This document shows positions 34,233 through 43,088 of a DNA stretch of 64,000 nt, one piece after another (the first letter of the stretch is position 1; every line of letters starts with the position of its first letter). The position numbers and the translations under genes are program-made. The stretch is taken from assembly GCF_900110455.1 (NCBI RefSeq), contig NZ_FOIS01000002.1, positions 496,001-560,000 on the forward strand. Reading direction: 5' to 3'. Below the pieces are notes generated by a model. The model saw only the letters and a list, made by a program, of their open reading frames with translations. It was not told where the DNA came from and made no database searches. The DNA is from Natrinema salifodinae. GTDB taxonomy: Archaea > Halobacteriota > Halobacteria > Halobacteriales > Natrialbaceae.

Positions 34233-36170
34233 TCAGAGCTGATCCCAGGTGAGGTTCAGGTCCAGATCCGCCCGAAGTAACTGCGAGACGTGACAGCCGC
34301 GCTCCGCGAGGTCGACGATCCGCTCGAGAGTCTCGTCGTCCTCGTCCGAATCGATCTGGATCGTCGCCTCGATGCGCTCGACCGAGCCCTCTTCGGGCGC
34401 CGCATCGACGTCGACCCGGATTTCGTCGACCGCAGCGTCGCGCTTGCTCGCCTGGTACCGCGCGCTCAGCGAGAGACACGACGCGAGCCCGCCGAGGAAG
34501 ACGTCGACCGGGGTCGGACCGGTCTCGGTGCCGCCGCTTGACTCGGGTTCGTCGTAGGACCACTCGAAGGAGCCGGCTTCGATGCGACCGCGCATACCCT
34601 CGGGGTTCGCCGCGGAGACGCTGCGGCCGGGCATCTCCGTTTCCGCGTCGGCTCCGGCGGGACCGCCGTCGACCTCGGCCGCCTCGGATTCGCTCTCGGC
34701 TGCGACTCCGCCGGCCCCGTCCGCCGCGTCGGCGGCCTCGGCGACGGCGTCGGGCAGGAGCGGCCACGGCTCGGCGACGTGACCGACGAGGGTCTCGAGG
34801 AACCTGGCGGCGTCCGCGCCGTCGACGACCCGGTGGTCGAACGTAAGATCGAACGGGAGGTGGCGCCGCCACTCGACGCCGTCGTCGTCGCCGCGGGTCG
34901 GCCGCTCCGCGACGGCGTCGACGCCGAGGATGGCGACCTGCGGGGGGTTGATGATCGGATCGAACGACTCCACGCCGAGGACGCCGAGGTTCGTCACGGT
35001 GAACGTCCCGCCCTGGAGGTCGTCCATCGTGTAGTCGCCGCTGACCGCGCGGTCGACCAGGTCCCGGCGCTCGTCGGCGATTTCGGCCAGCGACTTCTCC
35101 CCGACGTCGGGGAGGACCGGTGCGATGAGCCCCTGTTCGACGTCGACGGCGATCCCGAGGTTGCGTTCCGACCAGTGCTTGTGGACGTCGTCCTCGAACG
35201 TCGCGTTGAAACCGGGATGCTCCGCGAGCGTCGCCGAGACGGCCCGAAGGAGAACGTCCTGAACCGAGACGTCCGTCTCGAGGACGTCGGACGCAACGTC
35301 GGCGGCCGCGAACAGCGCCTCGGCGTCGGCCTCGCGGTGGACCGTGACGTGGACGGCTTCGCGGTAGCTCTCGCTGAGCCGCGAGGCGATCGTCCGGCGC
35401 ATCCCGTCGAACGGGCGCTCCTCGTCGAGGGTTCGGGGTGCGGCTCCGCCCGCCGTCGCGTCAACCGCTGCGGGTTCGCTCTCCGCGGCGGCTTCGACGT
35501 CCGACGCGGAGATCGCGCCCTGGTACCCCGTTCCCTCGACGGTCGAGAGATCGACGCCCAGTTCCTCCGCGCGTTTGCGCGCCCGCGGGGACGCGTCCGG
35601 CTCGCTACCGTCTTCGTCCCCGGTGTCGGCCTCTTTTGCCGCCCGCTCGACGTCCGCTTCGCTGATCGACCCCTGGTAGCCGGTCCCCTCGACGGTCGTC
35701 AGATCGACGCCCAGCGCCGCCGCCCGCTCCCGTGCGCGGGGCGAGGCCTTGATCTCGTCGGCCGACGCGCCGTCGCCGTCCGTTGTCTCCGCGTCGGCTC
35801 CGCCGGCAGCCGACGGCTCGGCGGCCTGGTCGTCCGCCGCGGGTTCGATCTCGGTTTTCGGGCCGTCCTCGAGTTCGACGTTCGCCTCGAGATCCGCCGT
35901 CGCCTCGCTCTCGAGCCCCGAGATGTCGCTCTCGGGCGGCGCGACGATGCCGATCGGCGTCCCCGGCGGGACCGACTCGCCGGCCTCGAGGTACGTCCGC
36001 CGGAGCGCGCCGTCCTCGCGCGCCTCGACGTCTGCGACGCTCTTTTCGGACTCTACCTCGGCGATCAGATCCCCCTCGGACACCGAGTCGCCCTCGTCGG
36101 CGGCCCAGTCGAGGAGCGTCCCCCGTTCCATCTCGAGACCCAGCTTCGGCATCCGGACGATGTATCCCAT
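34233..36170 (-). CDS. Dihydrolipoamide acyltransferase (E2) fused to a C-terminal OsmC domain
   Basis: A 645-residue fusion. Residues 1-77 are a lipoyl domain with K43 in VESEKSV. Two nearly identical peripheral subunit-binding domains follow at about 143-176 and 193-226 (each with VEGTGYQG), joined by acidic linkers. The acyltransferase core spans about 250-470, with FDHRVVDGA (H446, D450). A linker of about 45 residues leads to an OsmC-like domain (about 510-645) with its two redox Cys, C565 in LGGLASCLSLSA and C626 in AERGCHVSQ. OsmC proteins reduce organic hydroperoxides and can use lipoylated partners as electron donors. ATG 36170 (MGYIVRMPKLG) is preferred over the longer frame. It sits on the opposite strand to E1. 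Confidence 0.92.
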   Translation of the reverse strand: MGYIVRMPKLGLEMERGTLLDWAADEGDSVSEGDLIAEVESEKSVADVEAREDGALRRTYLEAGESVPPGTPIGIVAPPESDISGLESEATADLEANVELEDGPKTEIEPAADDQAAEPSAAGGADAETTDGDGASADEIKASPRARERAAALGVDLTTVEGTGYQGSISEADVERAAKEADTGDEDGSEPDASPRARKRAEELGVDLSTVEGTGYQGAISASDVEAAAESEPAAVDATAGGAAPRTLDEERPFDGMRRTIASRLSESYREAVHVTVHREADAEALFAAADVASDVLETDVSVQDVLLRAVSATLAEHPGFNATFEDDVHKHWSERNLGIAVDVEQGLIAPVLPDVGEKSLAEIADERRDLVDRAVSGDYTMDDLQGGTFTVTNLGVLGVESFDPIINPPQVAILGVDAVAERPTRGDDDGVEWRRHLPFDLTFDHRVVDGADAARFLETLVGHVAEPWPLLPDAVAEAADAADGAGGVAAESESEAAEVDGGPAGADAETEMPGRSVSAANPEGMRGRIEAGSFEWSYDEPESSGGTETGPTPVDVFLGGLASCLSLSARYQASKRDAAVDEIRVDVDAAPEEGSVERIEATIQIDSDEDDETLERIVDLAERGCHVSQLLRADLDLNLTWDQL

Positions 36171-36412
36171 GGGTGAACACACCATGAAACGAGTGTAAAA
36201 GCTATCGTCCGTCGAGCTGCCGAACGGACCGCGAGCGCCGCTCGCGTCCGGAGTAGCGGGATATCGGAAAGAATTCAGATTCAGGTTCTCTGTACAAATG
36301 AGGACAATCATGAACGGGTTACTCACCTACAATAATGATTTTTAATACATATTTTTGAATGTACGTCAATTCTTCACGAAAGATCCTTGGTAATCTATAG
36401 CAAAGGCTTTAG

Positions 36413-36424
36413 GTTCGGTCGAAC
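36413..36424. promoter_or_regulatory. Palindrome GTTCG-GT-CGAAC before porA
   Basis: Five-base arms with a two-base centre, 42 bases before ATG 36467, in the divergent region between the E2-OsmC gene and porA. It is a candidate regulator site for porAB. It resembles no site that I can name. Confidence 0.3.
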
Positions 36425-36466
36425 GAAAATCTTGCCACGGTTGGCCAATCGGCCACTGATCCACCT

Positions 36467-38371
36467 ATGAGCAGCGACGAACTTATCTGGCGAATTGCGG
36501 GGGGTTCCGGCGACGGAATCGACTCGACGAGCCAGAATTTCGCAAAAGCGCTGATGCGCTCGGGGCTCGACGTATTCACCCATCGACACTATCCGTCGCG
36601 GATCCGCGGCGGCCACACCTACGTCGAGATTCGGGCCGCAGACCACGAGGTACAGTCACGTGGTGACGGCTACAACTTCCTGCTCGCGCTGGGCGACTCG
36701 TTCGCCCGCAACCCGCAAGAAGAAGCCTACTACGGCAACGAAGAGGTCAAACCCCTCTCGGAGAATCTCGATGATCTCCGCGAGGGCGGGGTCATCATCT
36801 ACGACGAGGGCCTCGTCAGCGAGGAGGACGTCGAGGCGCTGGACCTCGAGGCCCGTGCCGAGGAGAACGACTGGCACGTCTACCCGATGGACCTCCGGTC
36901 GCTCGCGCGAGACCACGGCCGCGAGGTCATGCGCAACACTGCCGGCGTCGGCGCGACCGCCGCGCTGCTGGATATGGACCTCGAGCACATCGAGGACCTG
37001 ATGGAAGACGCCATGGGCGGGGAGATCCTCGAGTCGAATCTCGATATCCTCCACGAGGCCTACGAGATCGTCGAGGAGGAGTACGACTTCGAGCACGACC
37101 TGCGCGTGCCCGAGGGCTCCCACGAGACCGAACAGGCGCTGCTGTCGGGCTCGAACGCGATCGCCTACGGCGCGATCGACGCCGGCTGTCGGTTCATCTC
37201 CGGCTACCCGATGACGCCGTGGACCGACGTGTTCACCATCCTCAGCCAGAACTTCCCCGACATGGGCGGGATCTCCGAGCAGGTCGAAGACGAGATCGCC
37301 GCCGCGGCGCTGGCCGTCGGCGCGAGCCACGCCGGCGTCAAGGCCATGTCCGGGTCCTCCGGCGGCGGCTTCGCACTAATGTCCGAGCCGCTCGGCCTCG
37401 CCGAGATGACCGAGACGCCGCTCGTCCTCATCGAGGCGATGCGCGCCGGTCCCTCGACCGGGATGCCGACCAAGCCCGAACAGGGCGACCTCGAACACGT
37501 CCTGTACACGAGTCAGGGCGACTCCCAGCGCGTCGTCTTCGCGCCGGGTAATATCGAGGAGGCCTACGAGCAGACCCGCCTGGCCTTCGACATCGCGTGG
37601 GACTACCAGATTCCGGTCATGCTCATCTATGACCAGAAGCTCTCCGGCGAGAACACCAACGTCGACGTCGAGTTCTTCGACCGCGAACCTTCGCCGGACC
37701 TGGGCTCGACGCTGACCGAGGAAGAGCTTCGCGAGGCCGCCCACGACAACTCCGGGAAATTCAAGCGCTTCGACTACGAGAACGCCGAGGATGGCGTCGC
37801 GCCGCGCTCGCTGCCCGGTCAGAAGGGCGGCCGGTACCTCGCGACGGGCAACGAGCACAGCCCCGTCGGCCACATCAGCGAGGACCCCGACAACCGCGTC
37901 TACCAGATGGACCGGCGCCTCGAGAAGCTCGAGTCGATCCGCGAGGAACTCGACGAGGAACGCGAGTCCAACCAGACCTACTTCGGCGACGACGACGCCG
38001 AGTACGGGATCATCACGTGGGGCTCGAGCCAGGGCGCGGTCGAAGAGGCCATCGCCCGGCTCAACGACAACGGCCACTCGGTCAAGGGGCTGAGCGTCTC
38101 CGACATGATGCCGTTCGCCGAGCAGGAGGTGACGGAGTTCTTAGAGAGCGTCGACGAGGCGATGGTCGTCGAGATGAACGCCACCGCGCAGTTCCGCGGA
38201 CTCCTGCAGAAGGAACTGGGCCAGTTTGGCGAGAAGCTGACCAGCCTCCTGAAGTACAACGGCAACCCCTTCGAGCCCGCCGAGATCGTCGAGGGCTACG
38301 AGGTCAACCTCGCTGAGGAGGACCGCGAACCGACCGCACAGGTACGAATCGAACCCGCTGCAGGTGACTAA
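36467..38371 (+). CDS. porA: 2-oxoacid:ferredoxin oxidoreductase alpha subunit, probably pyruvate-specific
   Basis: A 634-residue fused gamma-alpha chain. The N-terminal gamma domain begins LIWRIAGGSGDGIDSTSQNFA and contains YPSRIRGGHTY; the alpha domain has GSNAIAYGAIDAGCRFISGYPMTPWT (described in part) and MSGSSGGGFALM, with LIEAMRAGPSTGMPTK. With the beta chain it oxidises a 2-oxoacid to acyl-CoA, reducing ferredoxin. Halobacterial enzymes come as a longer pyruvate pair and a shorter 2-oxoglutarate pair; the 634/311 lengths fit the pyruvate pair. ATG 36467. PorB follows after three bases. Confidence 0.87.
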   Translation: MSSDELIWRIAGGSGDGIDSTSQNFAKALMRSGLDVFTHRHYPSRIRGGHTYVEIRAADHEVQSRGDGYNFLLALGDSFARNPQEEAYYGNEEVKPLSENLDDLREGGVIIYDEGLVSEEDVEALDLEARAEENDWHVYPMDLRSLARDHGREVMRNTAGVGATAALLDMDLEHIEDLMEDAMGGEILESNLDILHEAYEIVEEEYDFEHDLRVPEGSHETEQALLSGSNAIAYGAIDAGCRFISGYPMTPWTDVFTILSQNFPDMGGISEQVEDEIAAAALAVGASHAGVKAMSGSSGGGFALMSEPLGLAEMTETPLVLIEAMRAGPSTGMPTKPEQGDLEHVLYTSQGDSQRVVFAPGNIEEAYEQTRLAFDIAWDYQIPVMLIYDQKLSGENTNVDVEFFDREPSPDLGSTLTEEELREAAHDNSGKFKRFDYENAEDGVAPRSLPGQKGGRYLATGNEHSPVGHISEDPDNRVYQMDRRLEKLESIREELDEERESNQTYFGDDDAEYGIITWGSSQGAVEEAIARLNDNGHSVKGLSVSDMMPFAEQEVTEFLESVDEAMVVEMNATAQFRGLLQKELGQFGEKLTSLLKYNGNPFEPAEIVEGYEVNLAEEDREPTAQVRIEPAAGD

Positions 38372-38374
38372 CCC

Positions 38375-39310
38375 ATGAGTGCATTCAACGCAATCGGTGA
38401 GGAACGGGAGATCGACCGGGACGAGTTCACCCCCGGCGTCGAACCGCAGCCGACCTGGTGTCCGGGATGCGGTGACTTCGGCGTCCTGAAGTCGCTCAAG
38501 CAGGCCCTGCCGGAAGTCGGCAAGACGCCCGAAGAGGTGCTGACCGTCACCGGGATCGGCTGTTCCGGCAAGCTGAACAGCTACCTGGATACCTACGGCT
38601 TCCACACGATCCACGGGCGCTCGCTGCCCGTGGCCCGCGCCGCGAAGCTCGCCAACCCCGACCTCGAAGTCATCGCCGCCGGCGGTGACGGCGACGGCTA
38701 CGGGATCGGCGGCAACCACTTCATCCACACGGCCCGGGAGAACCACGATATGACCTATATCGTGTTCAACAACGAGATCTTCGGCCTGACGAAGGGCCAG
38801 ACTTCGCCCACGAGCCCGAAGGGTCACAAGTCCAAGACCCAGCCCTCGGGCAGCGCGAAGACGCCGATCCGGCCGCTGTCGCAGTCGCTGACCGCCGGCG
38901 CGAGCTACATCGCTCGCACCGCCGCGGTCAACCCGAACCAGGCCAAGGAGATCATCAAGGAGGCCATCGAGCACGACGGCTTCGCACACGTCGACTTCCT
39001 GACCCAGTGTCCGACCTGGAACAAGGACGCCCGACAGTACGTCCCCTACGTCGACGTTCAGGAGTCCGACGATTACGACTTCGACGTGACCAACCGGACT
39101 GAGGCCGCCGAGATGATGCGCGAGACTGAGGACGTCCTCAACGAGGGGACCGTTCTGACCGGCCGCTACTACGTCGACGAGGACCGGCCGTCCTACACCC
39201 AGGAGAAGAAGGCCGTCGGCGAGATGCCCGACGAGCCCCTGGCCGAGCGGTACTTCGACGACGACGCCGAGTGGGAGCGTAGCTACGACCTGATCGACCG
39301 TCACAAGTAA
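38375..39310 (+). CDS. porB: 2-oxoacid:ferredoxin oxidoreductase beta subunit, probably pyruvate-specific
   Basis: A 311-residue TPP- and iron-sulfur-binding chain. Cluster ligands are in TWCPGCGDFG, GIGCSGK and TQCPTWN. The TPP motif is GGDGDGYGIGGNH with FNNEIFGLTKGQTSPTS. It begins three bases after porA, so both are translated together. Ferredoxin reduced here feeds anabolic or respiratory chains. Assignment to pyruvate rather than 2-oxoglutarate rests on chain length and is an inference. Confidence 0.88.
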   Translation: MSAFNAIGEEREIDRDEFTPGVEPQPTWCPGCGDFGVLKSLKQALPEVGKTPEEVLTVTGIGCSGKLNSYLDTYGFHTIHGRSLPVARAAKLANPDLEVIAAGGDGDGYGIGGNHFIHTARENHDMTYIVFNNEIFGLTKGQTSPTSPKGHKSKTQPSGSAKTPIRPLSQSLTAGASYIARTAAVNPNQAKEIIKEAIEHDGFAHVDFLTQCPTWNKDARQYVPYVDVQESDDYDFDVTNRTEAAEMMRETEDVLNEGTVLTGRYYVDEDRPSYTQEKKAVGEMPDEPLAERYFDDDAEWERSYDLIDRHK

Positions 39311-39706
39311 CGAGCGCCGAGTAGCGACGACGCGGCGGAAGTCGCGTCGATACAGCCACCTGCCGTCCGTTCTTTGACGCCGTCTATCGCCGTCGAGCGG
39401 TAAGTCCGGGGGCCGTCGATCGCTGCAGAGCGGCTCGCGCCTGATCCGGTCCCTACCGCCGACGGTGACGGACCGCGGATATCAGCGTCGCCGGCCAGGC
39501 GACGGAACCGATCGTCGACACCCATTCGGTTACGGCGCTCAGAGCCGGTACTAGTAGCATGGGGTGTTTTCTTCCCCCAGAATGGAAATTAAATATTCTA
39601 TTTCTATAGGTGAAGGGGAGCGAGTTTGTATATAAGTATGAGAGAATTGTTAGTGATTTCTGCTGGTAGGTCGTCTATTTATACCGGATAGGGTGCGGTT
39701 TCTGGT
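39311..39706. other. Intergenic region changing from GC-rich to AT-rich
   Basis: The first half is GC-rich non-coding sequence after porB. From about 39560 the composition turns AT-rich. A GGGG...CCCC hairpin with a T-rich loop at about 39560-39577 could be a terminator. Inverted GAAAT/ATTTC arms follow, then a TATA box at 39678. No gene is recognised. Confidence 0.45.
39678..39683 (+). promoter_or_regulatory. TATA box of the HTH gene at 39707
   Basis: TTTATA in CTATTTATACCGG is 24 bases before ATG 39707, the spacing of a leaderless haloarchaeal promoter. Confidence 0.55.
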
Positions 39707-40108
39707 ATGGGTGAACTGGAGGTGCGGGCTGAGAATGGACAGCGGGTCATCGAGGGATGGGATACCGTTTTCAAGGCCCTTGCAGCAGAACCGCGCCGCC
39801 AACTCATCGTTTCGCTAGTAGATGCGCCAGCAGACCAACCAGTTCCATTACCGGAAAGTGCGATAAACCCTAACGTTCCTGCCGATCCCGAAAGACTTCG
39901 ACAGGAGTTACGGCATCAACATCTGCCGCTGTTGGGTGATCAGGGATTCATCAACTGGGAGACTGACCCGTTGATAGCATCGCGTGGCCCACAGTTCGAT
40001 CACGTTTCTGTCGTATTTAAGGCACTACACGAAACCTCGACTGACATTCCAGATTCATTAGTGATCGGTTGTCAACGGCTTGAACGGGAACGACAGGAAA
40101 ATCTATAG
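39707..40108 (+). CDS. DUF7344/ArsR-like helix-turn-helix regulator
   Basis: A 133-residue protein. TVFKALAAEPRRQLIVSLVD is the first helical part of a winged helix; LRQELRHQHLPLLGDQGFINW supplies a recognition helix and wing. The C-terminal helix (FKALHETSTD onward) may dimerise. The pattern is that of haloarchaeal DUF7344/ArsR-like regulators. Base composition is lower in GC than in neighbours, and the upstream AT-rich region suggests a recently acquired gene. Targets unknown; it stands alone. Confidence 0.65.
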   Translation: MGELEVRAENGQRVIEGWDTVFKALAAEPRRQLIVSLVDAPADQPVPLPESAINPNVPADPERLRQELRHQHLPLLGDQGFINWETDPLIASRGPQFDHVSVVFKALHETSTDIPDSLVIGCQRLERERQENL

Positions 40109-40212
40109 GCGGATCCCATTTCGATCGCGGTCCATTCGCACACGTACGTACCGAACTAGCCGCTCCCGCCTCGCTACGTACTGTGAATAAGAGACCATGC
40201 TACCGACAACTG

Positions 40213-41388
40213 TTAACAGCCCGTCGGCAGCGACTCGCCGACCGTCACGGCCGTCTCGGTCCCGTCGTCGACGGCCCGATCGACGAACACCGAATAGTAC
40301 CTATCGCCACAGGACCACTGCAGTTCCGTCCCTTCGTCGGTCTCGGCGATCGTTCCCGTCGCGGAGCCGATCGCGATCGCGTCGCCGCCGGTCGCGAACC
40401 GCCGCGGCCCGTCGCTCGTCGTGACCGCCACCGTCCCGCCGTCGTCGGTCCGGTACTGCAGGGACACCTGCGTCCGGTTCTCGTCGGGGAACTCGTAGCC
40501 CGTCACCGAGTCGAGTTCGACCCCGGCGGGCAGCACGTCCGCCGGCGGCTCGGCGACCGCGAACGGGACGGCTTCGGCGGCCTCGTCGACGGCCTCGTAG
40601 GACTCGATCGACGGGAACGAGACGTCCTCGACATCGCCCTCGTCGGCGCCCACTGCCGCCGGATCGAACGCGAACCGCTCGTCGTCGATCCCCTCGTCGA
40701 TCGCGAGGTCCCGATACGTCGTCTCGAACTCGATGCCGTCGCCTTCGATCGCGTGCTTGACCGGGAACAACGTCGCCTGGTCGTACCAGACCTCGACGCG
40801 ATCGGCCCCTCGCTCGACGGGAGCGCCCTCGCTGGTCGTCAGGGGCACGACGTACTCGGTGTCCTCGATCAGCACGCTGATCGAGCGGTCGATCGTCTCG
40901 TTGTCCGGGGGATCGAACGCGACGCGGTAGGTCTCCCGTCCGTCGAGGGTCGTCTCTTCGATTTCCGCGACGTCGTAGGCGTCGAAGTACCGCTCCTGCT
41001 GGGCGTAGAGGCCCTCGAGAAACGGCGTTGCCGACGGGTCGGTCTCGAGGCGGGTCGCCCAGTTGGCCGACGCGTCGTAGTGCCACCGCCGCTCACCCTC
41101 GTCGACGATGATCACCTCGGATCCGGTCGTGCCGGTTTCGATCCGGGCCGCGCCGTCGGCGCGGAGCCAGACGTCCTCGGTAGAGGCCGTCGTCTCGCCG
41201 TCGATCGTCCGCTGAACGGTGACCGTTGCGGCGACGTCGGCCGGCGGTTCGGCGGCGCTCAATTGCTCCTCGAGATCGTCCGTCGTCGGACCGTCGTTCG
41301 GCAAGGCCACGCAGCCCGCCGTCAGGAGGACGAACGTCAGCGCCAGCGCGGGGAGGGCAGCTGGAACGCCGGTATCGCCGGATAACAT
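40213..41388 (-). CDS. LolA-like lipoprotein, paralogue 2
   Basis: A 391-residue protein. MLSGDTGVPAALPALALTFV leads to the lipobox TAGC. The mature region repeats the layout of the protein at 17661-18812: a WHYDASANWATRLE segment, an internal YRVAFDPPDNETIDR strand, VWYDQATLFPVKHAIEGDG, TTYRDLAIDEGIDDERFAFDP and a Cys-containing end. An ATG at 41388 is preferred; the GTG four codons earlier (41400) is possible. The C-terminus ends in TGC. It is exported and lipid-anchored. Role unknown, possibly lipid or ligand carriage by analogy with LolA/LppX. Confidence 0.78.
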   Translation of the reverse strand: MLSGDTGVPAALPALALTFVLLTAGCVALPNDGPTTDDLEEQLSAAEPPADVAATVTVQRTIDGETTASTEDVWLRADGAARIETGTTGSEVIIVDEGERRWHYDASANWATRLETDPSATPFLEGLYAQQERYFDAYDVAEIEETTLDGRETYRVAFDPPDNETIDRSISVLIEDTEYVVPLTTSEGAPVERGADRVEVWYDQATLFPVKHAIEGDGIEFETTYRDLAIDEGIDDERFAFDPAAVGADEGDVEDVSFPSIESYEAVDEAAEAVPFAVAEPPADVLPAGVELDSVTGYEFPDENRTQVSLQYRTDDGGTVAVTTSDGPRRFATGGDAIAIGSATGTIAETDEGTELQWSCGDRYYSVFVDRAVDDGTETAVTVGESLPTGC

Positions 41389-41518
41389 GTTACATTTCAC
41401 GCTAGTGCGCCGTTATCAATTCATCGATCCGGTCGAGAAACGAAGGACACGGAAGAACGATTGCACGGGCAACGGCCGACGACAGCAGATGGGCGAACCT
41501 ACGGCGGCCACGAGAGGC

Positions 41519-41833
41519 TCACTCTCCGGCACCGAACCCGCCGGCGAACAGCTTCGAGAGGTAGCTCAGGACGAGCAGAGCGACGACCAGGCCGGCGAGC
41601 AACTGGGGCTGGAAGCCGTGGCGGAGCTCGCGAATCCCGTAGGCGACGACGAGCAGCCCCATGACCAGGGCCGTTCCTCCGGCCCACCGCGCGGCGTATG
41701 CGGGGTCGACCGACTCGTCGTAGTTCGCGTGGAGATCGACGCGGCCGCGAAACGCGATGAGCGAGGCCAGGCCCAGGATCGCGAGCCCGCAGACGATCCA
41801 GACGGCGCCGCTGATGAGGTTCGGATCGACCAT
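41519..41833 (-). CDS. Small three-helix membrane protein
   Basis: A 104-residue protein starting at ATG 41833 (MVDPNLISGAVWIVCGLAILG). Three hydrophobic helices lie at about residues 7-27, 48-66 and 72-95. The longer frame to 42004 runs antisense through the Lrp promoter and was not used. No family is recognised. It is convergent to nothing obvious and divergent from the Lrp-family regulator gene at 41976. Confidence 0.7.
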   Translation of the reverse strand: MVDPNLISGAVWIVCGLAILGLASLIAFRGRVDLHANYDESVDPAYAARWAGGTALVMGLLVVAYGIRELRHGFQPQLLAGLVVALLVLSYLSKLFAGGFGAGE

Positions 41834-41975
41834 TCCGATGGTGACCCTGGGTGCAGCGACCGAATAAGTCCGGCGGTCGCCCCGCCGCAACCGCCGGCTC
41901 GCGGGTGCTTCCGATTGGATATCCGTCGTTTTCGTATACAAAAGATATTTTTCTGCCGGAGCAAAAGGTACGTCC

Positions 41976-42404
41976 ATGAGTACCCAGGCGACGGAAGATC
42001 GCATCCTCGAGGTTCTCGAGGAGGACGCCCAGGCGTCCTACGCCGAGATCGCCGAGCGGGCGAACGTCTCGAAACCGACGGTGCGCAAGTACATCAACCA
42101 GCTCGAAGAGGATGGCGTCATCGTCGGCTACTCGGCCGATATCGACCCGAAGAAGCTCTCGAGCCAAACGATCGCGATGGTCGGAATCGACGTCGCGAGC
42201 GAACGCTACGTCGAGGCGACGAAGGCGCTCAAGGATCTGGATCAGGTCGAAGCGCTGTACAGCTCCAGCGGCGACCACATGCTGATGGCCGAGGTGCGCG
42301 CCGAGGACGGCGACGCACTCGGTGAGATTATCTCCGGGGACCTGCTCGAGATCGACGGCGTCACGGCGGCCCACCCGTCGTTCCTCCAGGAGCGACTGAA
42401 GTAA
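41976..42404 (+). CDS. Lrp/AsnC family transcriptional regulator
   Basis: A 142-residue protein: an N-terminal winged helix (ILEVLEEDAQASYAEIAERA, then VSKPTVRKYINQLEEDGVIVGY) and a C-terminal RAM domain (SQTIAMVGIDVASERYVE to LLEIDGVTAAHPSFL). Length is standard. Such regulators control amino-acid, nitrogen or central metabolism genes and form octamers; ligand unknown. An AT-rich element (TATACAAAAGATATTTT, about 41934-41950) sits upstream in the expected promoter position. It is divergent from the membrane-protein gene. Confidence 0.9.
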   Translation: MSTQATEDRILEVLEEDAQASYAEIAERANVSKPTVRKYINQLEEDGVIVGYSADIDPKKLSSQTIAMVGIDVASERYVEATKALKDLDQVEALYSSSGDHMLMAEVRAEDGDALGEIISGDLLEIDGVTAAHPSFLQERLK

Positions 42405-42507
42405 CGCGCTCGGTGCTCAGTACCCGATCCGCCGTCGCCGGCGACCGGACTCGAACCGGAACTGGGACCCACGTTTTCACGCTGGCCGCTGTAGATACGG
42501 CCGATTC

Positions 42508-43008
42508 ATGCCGACGTACAAACGCGAAACGACCCTTCGGGCGCCGCTCGACGACGTCTGGGCGTTTCACTCCCGCATCGCCGGTCTCGAGGCGGTGACC
42601 CCCGACTGGCTGGCGCTGCGCGTCGAACGCGTGCTCGGTCCGGACGGCGAGACCGATCCCGACGCGCTCGAACCCGGATCGGAGGTCGCGCTGTCCGTCC
42701 GGCCGTTCGGCGTCGGACCCCGCCAGCACTGGACCTCCGTGATCACGGACCGCGAGCGCGACGCCGGAACCGCGTACTTCCGCGACGAGATGGTCCACGG
42801 CCCGTTCGACCGCTGGGAGCACACCCACGCGTTCTACGCCGACGGGGACGACACGCTGCTCCGCGACCGCGTCGTCTACGAACTTCCGCTTGGCCGCCTC
42901 GGTGACGCGGCCGCACCGCTCTCCCAGCTCGGCTTCGAAGCCATGTTCCGAGAACGACATCGCTTAGCGAAATCGGAACTCGAGTCCGGAGGACGGAGCG
43001 ACGGGTGA
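42508..43008 (+). CDS. SRPBCC (START-like) family protein
   Basis: A 166-residue protein: MPTYKRETTLRAPLDDVWAFH is the typical first strand and helix of SRPBCC/polyketide-cyclase-like folds, followed by FRDEMVHGPFDRWEHTHAFY and a C-terminal helix (PLSQLGFEAMFRERH). These folds bind hydrophobic ligands. No enzymatic residue is evident. It lies between the Lrp-like and NosL genes, both on plus. A second SRPBCC protein is encoded at 58743. Confidence 0.8.
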   Translation: MPTYKRETTLRAPLDDVWAFHSRIAGLEAVTPDWLALRVERVLGPDGETDPDALEPGSEVALSVRPFGVGPRQHWTSVITDRERDAGTAYFRDEMVHGPFDRWEHTHAFYADGDDTLLRDRVVYELPLGRLGDAAAPLSQLGFEAMFRERHRLAKSELESGGRSDG

Positions 43009-43088
43009 GCCGACGGCGGCCCGCACGAACCCGTCGGGGTCGATACTCGAACCACGCTGGTTTTGCTCGCTGATGCAGTAGGAGTGGT

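Noticed and set aside
42440-42480. A tRNA-like T-arm on the minus strand, GGTTCGAGTCC
   Set aside because: The acceptor stem expected from the flanking bases has no partner at the right distance upstream, and no D or anticodon arm can be drawn. No integrase or attachment-site pair was seen either.
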